Assembly: GCA_022508985.1 (NCBI GenBank)
Contig: JAFLUA010000001.1
Location: 1-64,000, forward strand
Reading direction: 5' to 3'
DNA: 64,000 bases
Source of the DNA: Muribaculaceae bacterium
Lineage (GTDB): Bacteria; Bacteroidota; Bacteroidia; Bacteroidales; Muribaculaceae
Shown here: in pieces, positions 26,001-34,051 of the stretch
How the letters are laid out: every line of letters starts with the position of its first letter
Numbering within the stretch: the stretch's first letter is position 1
Translations under genes and position numbers: made by a program
Notes under the pieces: generated by a model
Told to the model about the DNA's origin: nothing
Seen by the model: only the letters and a program-made list of their open reading frames with translations
Database searches by the model: none

Positions 26001-26591
26001 AATGTGCTCGTTGTCGACACAGAAGTTTATTCAAATACGGGTGGCCAATCGTCGAAGGCAACGCCTCTGGGCGCTATCGCTAAATTTGCATCGGCCGGTA
26101 AGCGCATACGCAAAAAAGACCTTGGTCTTATCGCTTCGACATACGGCTATGTATATGTAGCGCAAATAGCTATGGGCGCCGACCAAGCACAGACCCTCAA
26201 AGCTATCCGCGAGGCTGAAGCCTACGATGGACCGTCGCTCATTATAGCGTATGCACCCTGTATCAACCACGGCATTAAGAGCGGCATGGGACATTCGCAA
26301 GCCGAAGAAGAACGTGCCGTTAAGTGTGGATATTGGCACTTGTGGCGCTACAACCCCGATGCCGAAACACGCGGCGAAAATCCGTTTACACTCGACAGCA
26401 AAGAGCCCGAATGGGATCTCTTCGAAGACTTCCTCAAAGGCGAGGTGCGTTATGCCTCTGTCTTGAAGCAGTATCCCGACGAGGCCGAAGAGTTGTTTGC
26501 CGCTGCGAAAGAAAACGCACGCTGGCGTTACAACAACTATCGTCGTCTCGCTCGCCAACAATGGGGTGTCGATCCCGAGACAGCGGAATAA
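23025..26591 (+). CDS. nifJ: Pyruvate:ferredoxin (flavodoxin) oxidoreductase
   Basis: A 1,188-residue single-chain PFOR that converts pyruvate and CoA to acetyl-CoA and CO2 with reduced ferredoxin, the central anaerobic pyruvate step. Domain order is normal: N-terminal pyrimidine-binding domain (AAAHVSYMFSEVAAIYPITP), the transketolase-like domain II, a gamma domain (GLGADGTVGANKNSVKIIG), and two [4Fe-4S] motifs. These are CIQCNKCAYVCP from C691 and CLGCGNCVDVCP from C749. A further cysteine pair lies in SGACSGCGETPY. The TPP-binding region follows (GDGAAYDIGFGGLDHVL and TEVYSNTGGQSSKATP). ATGATG at the start leaves two possible first codons. A terminator follows at 26617-26642. Confidence 0.97.
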   Translation: MMSKEKKFLTCDGNQAAAHVSYMFSEVAAIYPITPSSTMAEYVDEWAAAGRKNIFGETVLVQEMQSEGGAAGAVHGSLQAGALTTTYTASQGLLLMIPNMYKIAGELLPSVFHVSARTLASHALSIFGDHQDVMSVRQTGFAMLAEGSVQEVMDLAGVAHLSTIKSSIPFVNFFDGFRTSHEIQKIEVIEQDDLAALLDRKALSDFRARALTPEAPVARGMAENSDVFFQHREACNRHYEAVPDIVENYMAEITKITGREYHLFNYYGAPDADRVIIAMGSATQAIREAIDYLVAKGEKVGLVAVHLYRPFSAKHFLAAIPATAKRIAVLDRTKEPGANGEPLYLDVKECFYGKENAPLIVGGRYGLASKDTTPSQILAIYENLALPQPKDHFTLGIVDDVTFTSLPLMPEMAFGDESTFEAKFYGLGADGTVGANKNSVKIIGDNTNKYCQAYFAYDSKKSGGFTCSHLRFGDKPIRSTYLVNTPNFVACHVQAYLNMYDVTRGLRDGGTFLLNTIWEGADLAKNLPVHVKRYFAEHNITVYYINATKIAQEIGLGNRTNTILQSAFFRITEVIPVDLAIEQMKKFIVKSYGKKGQDVVDKNNMAVDRGGEYHKLDVDPAWASLKEETKAANNDPAFINEIVRPINAQNGDLLKVSDFKDIADGTWQQGTAAYEKRGVAAFVPEWLAENCIQCNKCAYVCPHAAIRPFVLTDEELAAAPFGSEATLPMLAPAAFKGMHFVQGVDVLDCLGCGNCVDVCPGKKGVKALEMKPLETQLDVQPQWDYCVAKVATKQDLVDTGLNVKNSQFATPYFEFSGACSGCGETPYVKLISQLFGDHELIANATGCSSIYSGSVPSTPYTKNAAGHGPAWANSLFEDFAEFGLGMKIATEKIRERLAQLFRDMHACDKCSAEMKQLAQQWLDNSESAGVTREVADKLLPLCEKCTCDICKAIVEYKGYIVARSQWIIAGDGAAYDIGFGGLDHVLASGKNVNVLVVDTEVYSNTGGQSSKATPLGAIAKFASAGKRIRKKDLGLIASTYGYVYVAQIAMGADQAQTLKAIREAEAYDGPSLIIAYAPCINHGIKSGMGHSQAEEERAVKCGYWHLWRYNPDAETRGENPFTLDSKEPEWDLFEDFLKGEVRYASVLKQYPDEAEELFAAAKENARWRYNNYRRLARQQWGVDPETAE

Positions 26592-26616
26592 GCATCGCAT
26601 TATACAATAAAACGAG

Positions 26617-26649
26617 AGGGTGTCTCAAACGCGAGGCACCCTTTCTTAT
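26617..26649 (+). terminator. Terminator after nifJ
   Basis: A 10-bp stem with one G-U pair (AGGGTGTCTC at 26617-26626, GAGGCACCCT at 26633-26642), a 6-base loop, then TTCTTAT. The 26650-26782 gap before surE shows nothing else. Confidence 0.8.
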
Positions 26650-26782
26650 CGGCTTAGGAGTTACGGCGACAGAGCCGCCAATGGTATTTGTTTTGGCTGG
26701 CACAAACAAACCCAAAAGGGCTGACCTGCAATAGGCGCCAGTCCCTAATATTGTCTTGTCTAAATTTTTTAGCGGTCAGTAA

Positions 26783-27544
26783 TTAAAAATCTATCCCCAG
26801 CGCTACCCCGTGAGCGGTCTGGTCGGTGCTGACCGGAACGACGCTGATATAGTTTTTGCCGAGCCAAAATTCATCGGTGTCGGTTGCTTCGGGCTCATCG
26901 TTGATAAAGCGACCGCTGAGCCAATAGAATGGATTGCCTGACGGGTCGACATATCGGTCGTATTCATCTGTCCAATGTCCAATGGCGGCACGGCACAGTT
27001 TGATGCCCGAAGGCACCACTTTTGCAGGTATATTTACGTTCAGGCATACATTGGTAGGCAGTCCATGCGAAATTACTTTCTCTGCTATTTCTTTAACGAA
27101 AGATGCCGAGAGACTGAAATCGGCATTCATGGAATGATGTAGTAGGGAAAAACCGACCGAAGGTATGCCTCGCATACAGCCTTCCAGGACGGCGCCCATA
27201 GTGCCTGAATAGGTTACGTTTACTCCTGAATTTGAGCCATGGTTGATGCCGGAGAAAAGGACGTCGGGCTCGCGTGGAACGATTGCATTTAGGGCTAATT
27301 TTACACAGTCGACAGGCGTGCCGCTGACGGTGAAAATGCGTATGTTTTCGTTTGTCGAAGGCTTCTCGACAATTCGTAGCGGTGAATTTACGGTAAGCGC
27401 CGCCGATTGACCCGATTGGGGAGTGGCGGGAGCTACGACGTAGACATCGCCTAAGCGGCTTGCAATGTCAGCTAAGAAGTGTATGCCGGGGGCATTGATA
27501 CTGTCGTCGTTAGAGATAAGGATTAAAGGTCTGCAATTATCCAT
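26783..27544 (-). CDS. surE: 5'/3'-nucleotidase SurE
   Basis: A 253-residue metal-dependent nucleoside monophosphate phosphatase with survival-protein E motifs. The N-terminal metal site is SNDDSINAPG with D13 and D14; most family members have Gly where S15 is. TPQSGQSAALTV supplies the metal-binding Ser, FSGINHGSNSGVNVTYSGTM the conserved Asn, and GAVLEGCMRGIPSVGFSL the helix after it. SurE hydrolyses 5'- and 3'-nucleotides and short polyphosphate in relatives. The G-to-S change next to the metal ligands is mild and unlikely to abolish activity. It is divergent from priA, with promoter boxes for both in the 81-bp gap. Confidence 0.95.
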   Translation of the reverse strand: MDNCRPLILISNDDSINAPGIHFLADIASRLGDVYVVAPATPQSGQSAALTVNSPLRIVEKPSTNENIRIFTVSGTPVDCVKLALNAIVPREPDVLFSGINHGSNSGVNVTYSGTMGAVLEGCMRGIPSVGFSLLHHSMNADFSLSASFVKEIAEKVISHGLPTNVCLNVNIPAKVVPSGIKLCRAAIGHWTDEYDRYVDPSGNPFYWLSGRFINDEPEATDTDEFWLGKNYISVVPVSTDQTAHGVALGIDF

Positions 27545-27568
27545 GCTGCTTGTTGATTAATTTTAATG

Positions 27569-27576
27569 CAAAGATA
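27569..27576 (-). promoter_or_regulatory. Predicted -7 box for surE
   Basis: TATCTTTG on minus, 24 bp before the surE ATG. Confidence 0.5.
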
Positions 27577-27598
27577 CACAAACCCTCTTTTTTTTCAT

Positions 27599-27606
27599 TA
27601 ACTTTG
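27599..27606 (+). promoter_or_regulatory. Predicted -7 box for priA
   Basis: TAACTTTG, 19 bp before the ATG at 27626. Confidence 0.5.
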
Positions 27607-27625
27607 CCAATAGAAATTATACAAG

Positions 27626-30103
27626 ATGACCAACACCCATTACGCTCAAGTTATATTACCGCTCCCACTGAACGACACTTTTACCTATGTAGTGCCTGAA
27701 AATCTTGTTGATAAGGTCGGTGTGGGTTATCGTGTCATCGTGCCTTTCGGCAAGCGTCATTTTTATACCGGTGTTGTCGATAGTGTGAGCACGGTGGCGC
27801 CACGTGCGGTGGTGAACTTGAAAGAAATAGTTACGGTATTAGATACCGAGCCCATGGTGCGGCCTTCTCAGATTCGTTTTTGGCGTTGGATAGCCGACTA
27901 TTACTTGTGCTCTTTGGGTGAGGTCTATAAAGCAGCGGTGCCCTCAGGGCTAAAACTCGAAAGTGAGACAAGAGTCGAAATAGATACCGAGCTTGAACCC
28001 GAGTCGTTTTCATCTTGTAATGAAGAAGAGCTCGCCATTCTTGACTTTGTGAAAAAGCAGGGTAGTGTGCCTGTTGATATTATCGCGTCAAAGACAGAAA
28101 TAAAAGGCGCCGGTGCTATCGTTACACGACTCGTAGATGCCGGGTTGCTATGCATCTCAGAGAAGTTGGTAGAGCGTTATCGGGCTGTAAAACGCGAGTA
28201 TGTGCGCCTACTAATCGAGCGAGGCAATCCCGAAGCAATCCGGAATGCATTCAATCAAGTGAAACGCTCGCCAAAGCAAGAAGAAGCTTTAATGGCTATA
28301 ATTGCGTTGACGGAATATTACAAGGCCGATTCGCAAGTGACTGAAGTGCCTATCGAAGTAGTCTTGCAGCGAGCCGAAGTTACGCGCAACATAGTTAAAT
28401 CACTTGCCGATAAAGGCGTGTGCGAGCTATACAAAAAAGAGATATCGCGTTTCACCTTTTCCGGTATAGGAGCGGGCGTCTTGCCTAAATTGTCGACGGC
28501 TCAAGATAAGGCGCTCGACAGTATTCATGTGGCATCACGCGAAAAAGATATTGTGTTGCTACATGGAGTAACCGGTTCGGGTAAAACCGAAATTTATATA
28601 CATCTTATCGATTATGTGATGAATCAGGGCCGACAAGCTCTCTTTCTTGTACCTGAAATAGCACTAACGACACAACTCACACGACGGTTGCAAAACGTAT
28701 TCGGTGACAAAGTGGTGATTTACCATTCTAAATTCTCTGATAATGAGCGTGTCGACCAGTGGAAACAGCTTTTGTCGAATGAAGGGCCGTGTGTTGTTAT
28801 AGGTGCGCGTTCGGCAGTCTTTTTACCGTTTTCGCGCTTAGGCATTGTTATAGTCGATGAAGAACACGAAGCAAGCTATAAGCAGTACGATCCGGCACCA
28901 CGATATAATGGGCGCGATGCCGCGGCAGTCCTTGCAATGATGCACGGGGCAAAGACACTCTACGGTAGTGCTACTCCTACGGTTGAAACATATTATAAAG
29001 CGCGAGAAGGCAAATTTGGCTTGGTGACGCTATCGGAGCGATTTGGAGAGGCCTCCTTGCCCGATATCGAGATTGTCGACATGAAGGCGCAGCGCCAACG
29101 CAAGGCTGTGTCGGGCTATTTCTCGCATCATCTGCTCGATGCTACAATCAATGCGCTTACCCGAAAAAAACAGGCGATATTGTTTCATAATCGTCGCGGT
29201 TATGCGCCTGTGGCAAGGTGTAAGATGTGTGCCTTTACGCCTAAGTGTAATTACTGCGATGTGTCGCTTACTTTTCACCGGCGCACCAATAGGCTTGTGT
29301 GCCACTATTGCGGCACGGAGTATCCTGTGCCTACCTTATGCCCAGAGTGTAAAGAGCCCGCGATTGAAATCATGGGATATGGCACGGAGCGACTCGAAGA
29401 AGAAATAGAAAGAAATTTCCGTGATAATAAAGTGTTAAGGATGGACCTTGACACCACTCGCAACAAAGAGGGGTATAGCCGTATAATAGACGAATTCTCA
29501 GCGCATAAGGCCGATATACTCGTGGGTACACAGATGGTGACTAAAGGACTCGATTTCGGCTATGTGGAGTTGGTAGGTATTTTGAATGCCGACACTCTCA
29601 TTAATTTCCCCGATTTCCGATCGGCCGAGCGTGCTTTCAATATGATAGAGCAAGTGGCGGGCCGTGCAGGTCGCCGCGATGGCAATGGCAAGGTTGTGAT
29701 ACAGACATATATGCCCGATCACCCCATCCTTGAGTACGCGATGATGCACGACTATATCGGCTTTTACGAGCATGAGTTGGCCGAACGTCGAGCCTTTGGT
29801 TTTCCGCCCTTTACGAGGATAATAAATATCTATCTCAAGCATCGCGATAAAGCCACTGTGGCCGAGTGCGCCTCAAAATTTGCGGCAGCACTTAAGACAG
29901 TGTTCCAGAATCGAGTGTCATCGCCACAAGAGCCTCCTGTGGCACGTGTTCAGGCGATGTATATACGTAAAATAATGCTCAAGATGGAGCGCGAAGCTTC
30001 GATGAAGAAAGTAAAAGAGATACTACGCCAGAAATTTATCGAGCTTAGTGCGTCGCCTCTGATGAGAGGTCTCGTAATCTACTACGATGTCGACCCGGTA
30101 TAA
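27626..30103 (+). CDS. priA: Primosomal protein N' (PriA helicase)
   Basis: An 825-residue 3'-5' helicase that reloads the replisome at collapsed forks. The N-terminal 3'BD (residues 1-110) has the typical AQVILPLPLNDTFTYVVP. The helicase core carries Walker A GVTGSGKTEIY (near 318), DEEHEASYKQ for Walker B, and motif V-VI segments TQMVTKGLDFGYVEL and EQVAGRAGRRDG. Eight cysteines in CKMCAFTPKCNYCD, CHYCG and CPEC bind the two zinc ions. Length is at the upper end of the family. It is monocistronic and convergent with the TonB receptor gene; the 62-bp gap has a T-rich stretch but no clear hairpin. Confidence 0.97.
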   Translation: MTNTHYAQVILPLPLNDTFTYVVPENLVDKVGVGYRVIVPFGKRHFYTGVVDSVSTVAPRAVVNLKEIVTVLDTEPMVRPSQIRFWRWIADYYLCSLGEVYKAAVPSGLKLESETRVEIDTELEPESFSSCNEEELAILDFVKKQGSVPVDIIASKTEIKGAGAIVTRLVDAGLLCISEKLVERYRAVKREYVRLLIERGNPEAIRNAFNQVKRSPKQEEALMAIIALTEYYKADSQVTEVPIEVVLQRAEVTRNIVKSLADKGVCELYKKEISRFTFSGIGAGVLPKLSTAQDKALDSIHVASREKDIVLLHGVTGSGKTEIYIHLIDYVMNQGRQALFLVPEIALTTQLTRRLQNVFGDKVVIYHSKFSDNERVDQWKQLLSNEGPCVVIGARSAVFLPFSRLGIVIVDEEHEASYKQYDPAPRYNGRDAAAVLAMMHGAKTLYGSATPTVETYYKAREGKFGLVTLSERFGEASLPDIEIVDMKAQRQRKAVSGYFSHHLLDATINALTRKKQAILFHNRRGYAPVARCKMCAFTPKCNYCDVSLTFHRRTNRLVCHYCGTEYPVPTLCPECKEPAIEIMGYGTERLEEEIERNFRDNKVLRMDLDTTRNKEGYSRIIDEFSAHKADILVGTQMVTKGLDFGYVELVGILNADTLINFPDFRSAERAFNMIEQVAGRAGRRDGNGKVVIQTYMPDHPILEYAMMHDYIGFYEHELAERRAFGFPPFTRIINIYLKHRDKATVAECASKFAAALKTVFQNRVSSPQEPPVARVQAMYIRKIMLKMEREASMKKVKEILRQKFIELSASPLMRGLVIYYDVDPV

Positions 30104-30165
30104 GCTGTTGATAGGCTTCTGGCTATATCTAAATAATACAATTCTTTTTTTCGCTATTTTCTATC

Positions 30166-32475
30166 CTATAAATGCAGTTTTATTGAGGCGTTTATGCTAC
30201 GAGGAGTCGACGGCCCATAGATATACCCGCTGTCACGAAGGTAGCCGGTGTCGAAATCACACTGATAGCTGTTGAATAGATTTGTAATTCCAATCGAGGC
30301 TTCCAGGCACGCGTGTTTGAATATAGTAAATTCATAGCTCAGCTTAAAGCCCGCATCAAAAAAATTAGGAGTCGTAACGGCTACGTCAATGGGTGTTCCA
30401 GATCCTTGTAGATGTTGCACAAGCATGTCGCCGGTATAAGTTCCCGTAAAAGCTGCACGAAGTTTCTTTGTAATATCATAAGTGAGTGTTACATATCCAT
30501 ATAAATCCGGCGTGCGAAACATCCTTTTAACTGGAGCTACCTCAGTATTGTCGCTCCAATATTCGGGATTTTTATATCTGCTTTTTTGCCAAGTGATGCC
30601 GCCTTGAAGTTGCCAACGTGAGTAACCGACTTTTATTTCGGTATTAACTCCTACCACAGTTGCCCCGGAGCCATTATAGCGCTCGAGCACGGCATTGCCT
30701 TCGTTGTCAAGGTCGGGTAGTTGACGCAAGGCAAAGACATCGCGCAGGTCGGTATAAAACCCTTCTAACATAAAATTAGCTTGAATTGCACCTATCCGCT
30801 GATAAATATCGGCCGAAATGCTCACACTGCTGCTACTTTCCTCTTTAAGATTTGTAGCAAGAACGGTTACAAGGCGTTCTCCGCCAACAATTGCAACATG
30901 GAAATCTTCTTCATACGCTTGCGGCGAGCGAAAACCGCTGGAATAGGACAGGCGGAGATTAACCTTGTCGGTAGGGTTGTAGCGAATATTCGCGCGCGGA
31001 GAGAAAATGGCGTGGCTAATCATAGAGTGTTTGTCGATACGCGTTCCAATTAAGAAACCCCACTTGCCGTTACGCCATTCGTTTTGTGCGTATGCCGAAT
31101 AAATATTCACCTTTTGCTTTGTGTCGTGGTTATAACCTAAAGTCACGTCATTTAGATAGTTAAAGTTGTATTCAACTCCTGCCATTAGTTCTGCAGGCAT
31201 AAACCATAAGCGGTGAAAGGTATGAGTCCATTGAACTCCGGTATTTATAACAAAATCGTGAGTTCGGCCATAAGCATTAGGGTCTTGTTCACTACCATAA
31301 TAACTTTTGCGCTTGATGTTCTGCATCGCTGAAAAAATATTGATGTGGTTATCGCGCTCGGTCGACCAAATGTCAAACGACAATTCTCCTGCGTTAATAT
31401 TATGCTCGACTTGCTCTGCTATCATGGCATCATGAGCCGGACGTTCGAGTTGGTCTCCACCGCGACGATATTCATGTGTGCCATGATATTCTAAGGTTAG
31501 CCGCGTGTCGTCGTTAGGTTTCATTACACCACGTAAGCCCAAGGTCTGAGACTTCAACTCTGCAATTTCGGTGAAGCCATCGCCATCGTTGTCATATCCA
31601 TCACGAGAGCGATTCTGCCCATATACAAAGAACCCGAATTTGCTGTTGTCAGTAACAACCGAAGCATTGAGCGTGGTATTGTTATCGAGAGCTCCACTTA
31701 TTCCAATGGAATTTAAGGAGTGCTGAACTTCAGCGTAATTTATAACCGGGTCGCGAGTTATGATATTAACGGTGCCACCGATAGCCGACGACCCAAAAAG
31801 AGCCGACCCTCCACCTCGCATCACTTCCACGCGATCAATCATATTTGCCGGAATTTGCTCAAGACCATAAACACCGGCAAGCGCAGAAAATACGGGTCGC
31901 GAATTCATCAATATTTGTGAGTAGTGGCCATCGAGACCGTTGATTCTTACTTGCGTAAAACCACAATTCTGACAATCATTTTCAACTCTTACACCAGGCT
32001 GATAACAGAGCCCATCGGCTAAAGAACAGGCATTTACCAGTGAAAACAATTTATCGGATACGACACTCACCAAAGCCGGACTGTGCAACCTTTTGAGTTC
32101 GCTTTTGCTGCCTGTAACAACGACTTGTTCAAGCATAAAAGCATCGGTCTCGACATTAAAATTTATTTCTAAGCTTTTCCCGGCCTCAACTGTTACCGAC
32201 TGATGTGCTGTAATCCACCCGGTCGATGAAGCTTCAATAGTGTAAGTGCCGGGAGTGAGGTCTAAAAATTGATAATGTCCGCTGGCATCGGTCATCGTTG
32301 CTGTTTGGGTACCTGCGAGGCGAATAAGGAAATAGGGCTGATGCTCACCTGTTTCAATGTCGATAACATGCCCATAAATGTTTGCATCGCTGTGAGCGCT
32401 ATTGGTGGTCGTCGTTGCTAACGCACCACAAGTCGACAGCGCGGTCGCTGCCGATAATAATATGTGTTTAATCAT
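30166..32475 (-). CDS. TonB-dependent outer-membrane receptor with carboxypeptidase-like N-terminal domain
   Basis: A 769-residue receptor. A signal peptide (about residues 1-22) is followed by a CarboxypepD_reg-like beta domain (YGHVIDIETGEHQPYFLIRL to about 115), then a plug domain (about 125-235, with VEVMRGGGSALFGSSAIGG and VNIITRDP) and a beta barrel ending SINASIKLHL with a short C-terminus. Such receptors import iron complexes, other metals, vitamins or small ligands using TonB energy. No SusD partner is present, so glycan import is unlikely. It follows a His-rich membrane protein gene by 44 bp, which hints at a metal or metal-complex substrate. The plug contains an unusual DCQNCGF pair of cysteines. 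Confidence 0.93.
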   Translation of the reverse strand: MIKHILLSAATALSTCGALATTTTNSAHSDANIYGHVIDIETGEHQPYFLIRLAGTQTATMTDASGHYQFLDLTPGTYTIEASSTGWITAHQSVTVEAGKSLEINFNVETDAFMLEQVVVTGSKSELKRLHSPALVSVVSDKLFSLVNACSLADGLCYQPGVRVENDCQNCGFTQVRINGLDGHYSQILMNSRPVFSALAGVYGLEQIPANMIDRVEVMRGGGSALFGSSAIGGTVNIITRDPVINYAEVQHSLNSIGISGALDNNTTLNASVVTDNSKFGFFVYGQNRSRDGYDNDGDGFTEIAELKSQTLGLRGVMKPNDDTRLTLEYHGTHEYRRGGDQLERPAHDAMIAEQVEHNINAGELSFDIWSTERDNHINIFSAMQNIKRKSYYGSEQDPNAYGRTHDFVINTGVQWTHTFHRLWFMPAELMAGVEYNFNYLNDVTLGYNHDTKQKVNIYSAYAQNEWRNGKWGFLIGTRIDKHSMISHAIFSPRANIRYNPTDKVNLRLSYSSGFRSPQAYEEDFHVAIVGGERLVTVLATNLKEESSSSVSISADIYQRIGAIQANFMLEGFYTDLRDVFALRQLPDLDNEGNAVLERYNGSGATVVGVNTEIKVGYSRWQLQGGITWQKSRYKNPEYWSDNTEVAPVKRMFRTPDLYGYVTLTYDITKKLRAAFTGTYTGDMLVQHLQGSGTPIDVAVTTPNFFDAGFKLSYEFTIFKHACLEASIGITNLFNSYQCDFDTGYLRDSGYIYGPSTPRSINASIKLHL

Positions 32476-32519
32476 AATAAAATCGTGTAATTGAAAAAAA
32501 TAAGACTATAATAATTCAA

Positions 32520-32858
32520 TTACAACGAAGGTGGCGCACGAAGTGAAAATAAATGATAAACAGCGCTTTGAGCTGTAGTGTAAACGGCATACTGCAGCTC
32601 TGATATCGCAACACCAATATTTTGAGTATAAAAATTTTGCTCAACAATAGCACTTGATAGCGACAAGTTGGCAAGCGCAATACTTGCATATTGCCCTGCG
32701 TTATGGCTATGGTGAGATGATGGAAGATATGGGTGAGAGTGAACGATGGAGACCCCTCCATCGTGGTGTATGTGCATAAAGAACACATTTCCACAATAGA
32801 AGAATGTGAAAACAAGGAGCACAGCAAGCGCTATATTTCGAAGCCGCTTATCAATCAT
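32520..32858 (-). CDS. Histidine-rich single-pass membrane protein, TonB-receptor partner
   Basis: With the start at 32856-32858 the product has 112 residues; two upstream in-frame ATGs lack sense as starts because the nearest -7-like box (TAACTTTA, 32873-32880) lies downstream of them. A membrane segment (about residues 8-27) is followed by eight His in about 25 residues, in HIHHDGG, VHSHPYLPSSHHSHN. The C-terminus ends SLRAPPSL. I recall similar small HSHP proteins beside TonB receptors in other Bacteroidales. The His clusters suggest binding of zinc, copper or another transition metal in the periplasm. That is inference. Confidence 0.65.
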   Translation of the reverse strand: MIDKRLRNIALAVLLVFTFFYCGNVFFMHIHHDGGVSIVHSHPYLPSSHHSHNAGQYASIALANLSLSSAIVEQNFYTQNIGVAISELQYAVYTTAQSAVYHLFSLRAPPSL

Positions 32859-32911
32859 AACATTTTCGATTGTAAAGTTAATAAAAATAATTGTGCTATT
32901 GTAATTTTTTC

Positions 32912-32919
32912 TAATTTTG
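32912..32919 (+). promoter_or_regulatory. Predicted promoter of the ECF sigma gene
   Basis: A -7 box TAATTTTG, 19 bp before the ATG at 32939. A TTG at 32891-32893 lies 18 bp upstream and could be the -33 element. Confidence 0.5.
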
Positions 32920-32938
32920 CGCGTCATATAAAGCGACA

Positions 32939-33454
32939 ATGAAGAGTATGAGCGATAAAGAACGACAGTTTCTTGCTATCACCGAGCAATATGGTGCAGT
33001 GGTGGCAAAAGTGTGCTATCTTTATACTGCGCCGGGCGCTTCATTTGAAGATTTATATCAAGAAACGTTGATAAATCTATGGCAGGGCATGGATATGTTT
33101 CGAGGCGATTCTAAGATGTCGACATGGATTTATCGCGTATCATTAAATACGTGTATAAGCTGGCATCGTCGCAATGGTCGTCATTACAGCACAGATAGAA
33201 TAAGACTTGAAGATGTTATTTTCGAGCCGGTCGACAGTGAGTCGTCGCATATCGAAGAAGACTACCGAGAGTTGTATCAACTCATATCTATGTTGCCTCC
33301 CATCGACAAGGCTGTAATCACCTTATGGTTAGATGAAAAGCCTTATGATGAAATAGCCAAAATTATTGGTATCTCACAAGCTAATGTGGCAGTGAGAATG
33401 CATCGCATCAAAGAAAAACTTTCTAAAATGGCAGAGAAGAGTGCCTTGAGATAA
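32939..33454 (+). CDS. ECF-type RNA polymerase sigma factor
   Basis: A 171-residue sigma-70 family protein; a second ATG at 32948 is an equally good start. Region 2 covers about residues 25-90 (SFEDLYQETLINLWQGMDMF, then STWIYRVSLNTCISWHRR). Region 4 covers about 115-165 with YDEIAKIIGISQANVAVRMHR, a clear helix-turn-helix. The next gene starts 4 bp later and encodes a membrane protein that could be its anti-sigma factor. The pair is divergent from the His-rich protein and TonB receptor, so the sigma factor may control that operon, although no FecR-type regulator is present. Confidence 0.92.
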   Translation: MKSMSDKERQFLAITEQYGAVVAKVCYLYTAPGASFEDLYQETLINLWQGMDMFRGDSKMSTWIYRVSLNTCISWHRRNGRHYSTDRIRLEDVIFEPVDSESSHIEEDYRELYQLISMLPPIDKAVITLWLDEKPYDEIAKIIGISQANVAVRMHRIKEKLSKMAEKSALR

Positions 33455-33458
33455 TATT

Positions 33459-34046
33459 ATGGAACTGGAAGACCTTAAAGATAAATGGCAGAAACTCAAC
33501 GTTAGAGTAGAGCATCTTGAACGCGACAACAAACGCCTTGCCGCACAGCTGGCCACCGGAAGGGCATTAAATGCTCAGAAGACCTTGGCTAATATGTATA
33601 TGCGTATCGGCACCGTTGGCTTGGTTTTGCCGTGTCTTGCGCCGGCACTTGTCGAAGTGCTAAATTTTGATCAATGGGTGGCATGCCTTTATGGTATCTT
33701 TGGCATTGTAATGATGGCTCTTGACTACTCTTTTGCAGGGTATATTCGCCAAAACGATTATATGACCTTGCCTGTTGTAGAGGCACTACGGAGTGTTATA
33801 GCTGTGCGCAAACGTCAAACCATGTTGCGAATTTTCGGAATAACGATGGGTGTTATTGTCATTGCGAGTATGTTTGGACAGGTCTTGGGCCAAAACAATT
33901 CCGAAGTGATGTATGGCATGCTCATAGGGCTATGCCTGGGAACCCCGGTTGGAGTGTTTATGGCCTATCGGTCGATAAAACTTGTGCGCACGATGCAATC
34001 GGAGCTGCAGCGTTGCCTTGACGAAGATGATAGCGACGAGAGATAA
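33459..34046 (+). CDS. Membrane protein downstream of the ECF sigma gene, possible anti-sigma factor
   Basis: A 195-residue protein. It opens with MELEDLKDKWQKL and a coiled-coil-like helix rich in Glu, Arg and Lys (to about residue 40). Four hydrophobic segments follow at about 50-66, 70-92, 120-140 and 150-170, and the C-terminus is acidic and cytoplasmic. The LEDLKDKWQ opening is common among Bacteroidales proteins encoded after ECF sigma genes. No zinc-binding anti-sigma motif is seen. Its function is inferred from position. It ends 5 bp from the convergent EEP gene. Confidence 0.65.
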   Translation: MELEDLKDKWQKLNVRVEHLERDNKRLAAQLATGRALNAQKTLANMYMRIGTVGLVLPCLAPALVEVLNFDQWVACLYGIFGIVMMALDYSFAGYIRQNDYMTLPVVEALRSVIAVRKRQTMLRIFGITMGVIVIASMFGQVLGQNNSEVMYGMLIGLCLGTPVGVFMAYRSIKLVRTMQSELQRCLDEDDSDER

Positions 34047-34051
34047 AGCTC

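Noticed and set aside
26783..27544. SurE judged inactive because of NDDS in place of NDDG
   Set aside because: The metal-binding Asp pair, Ser and Asn are all present; the change is next to them, not in them.
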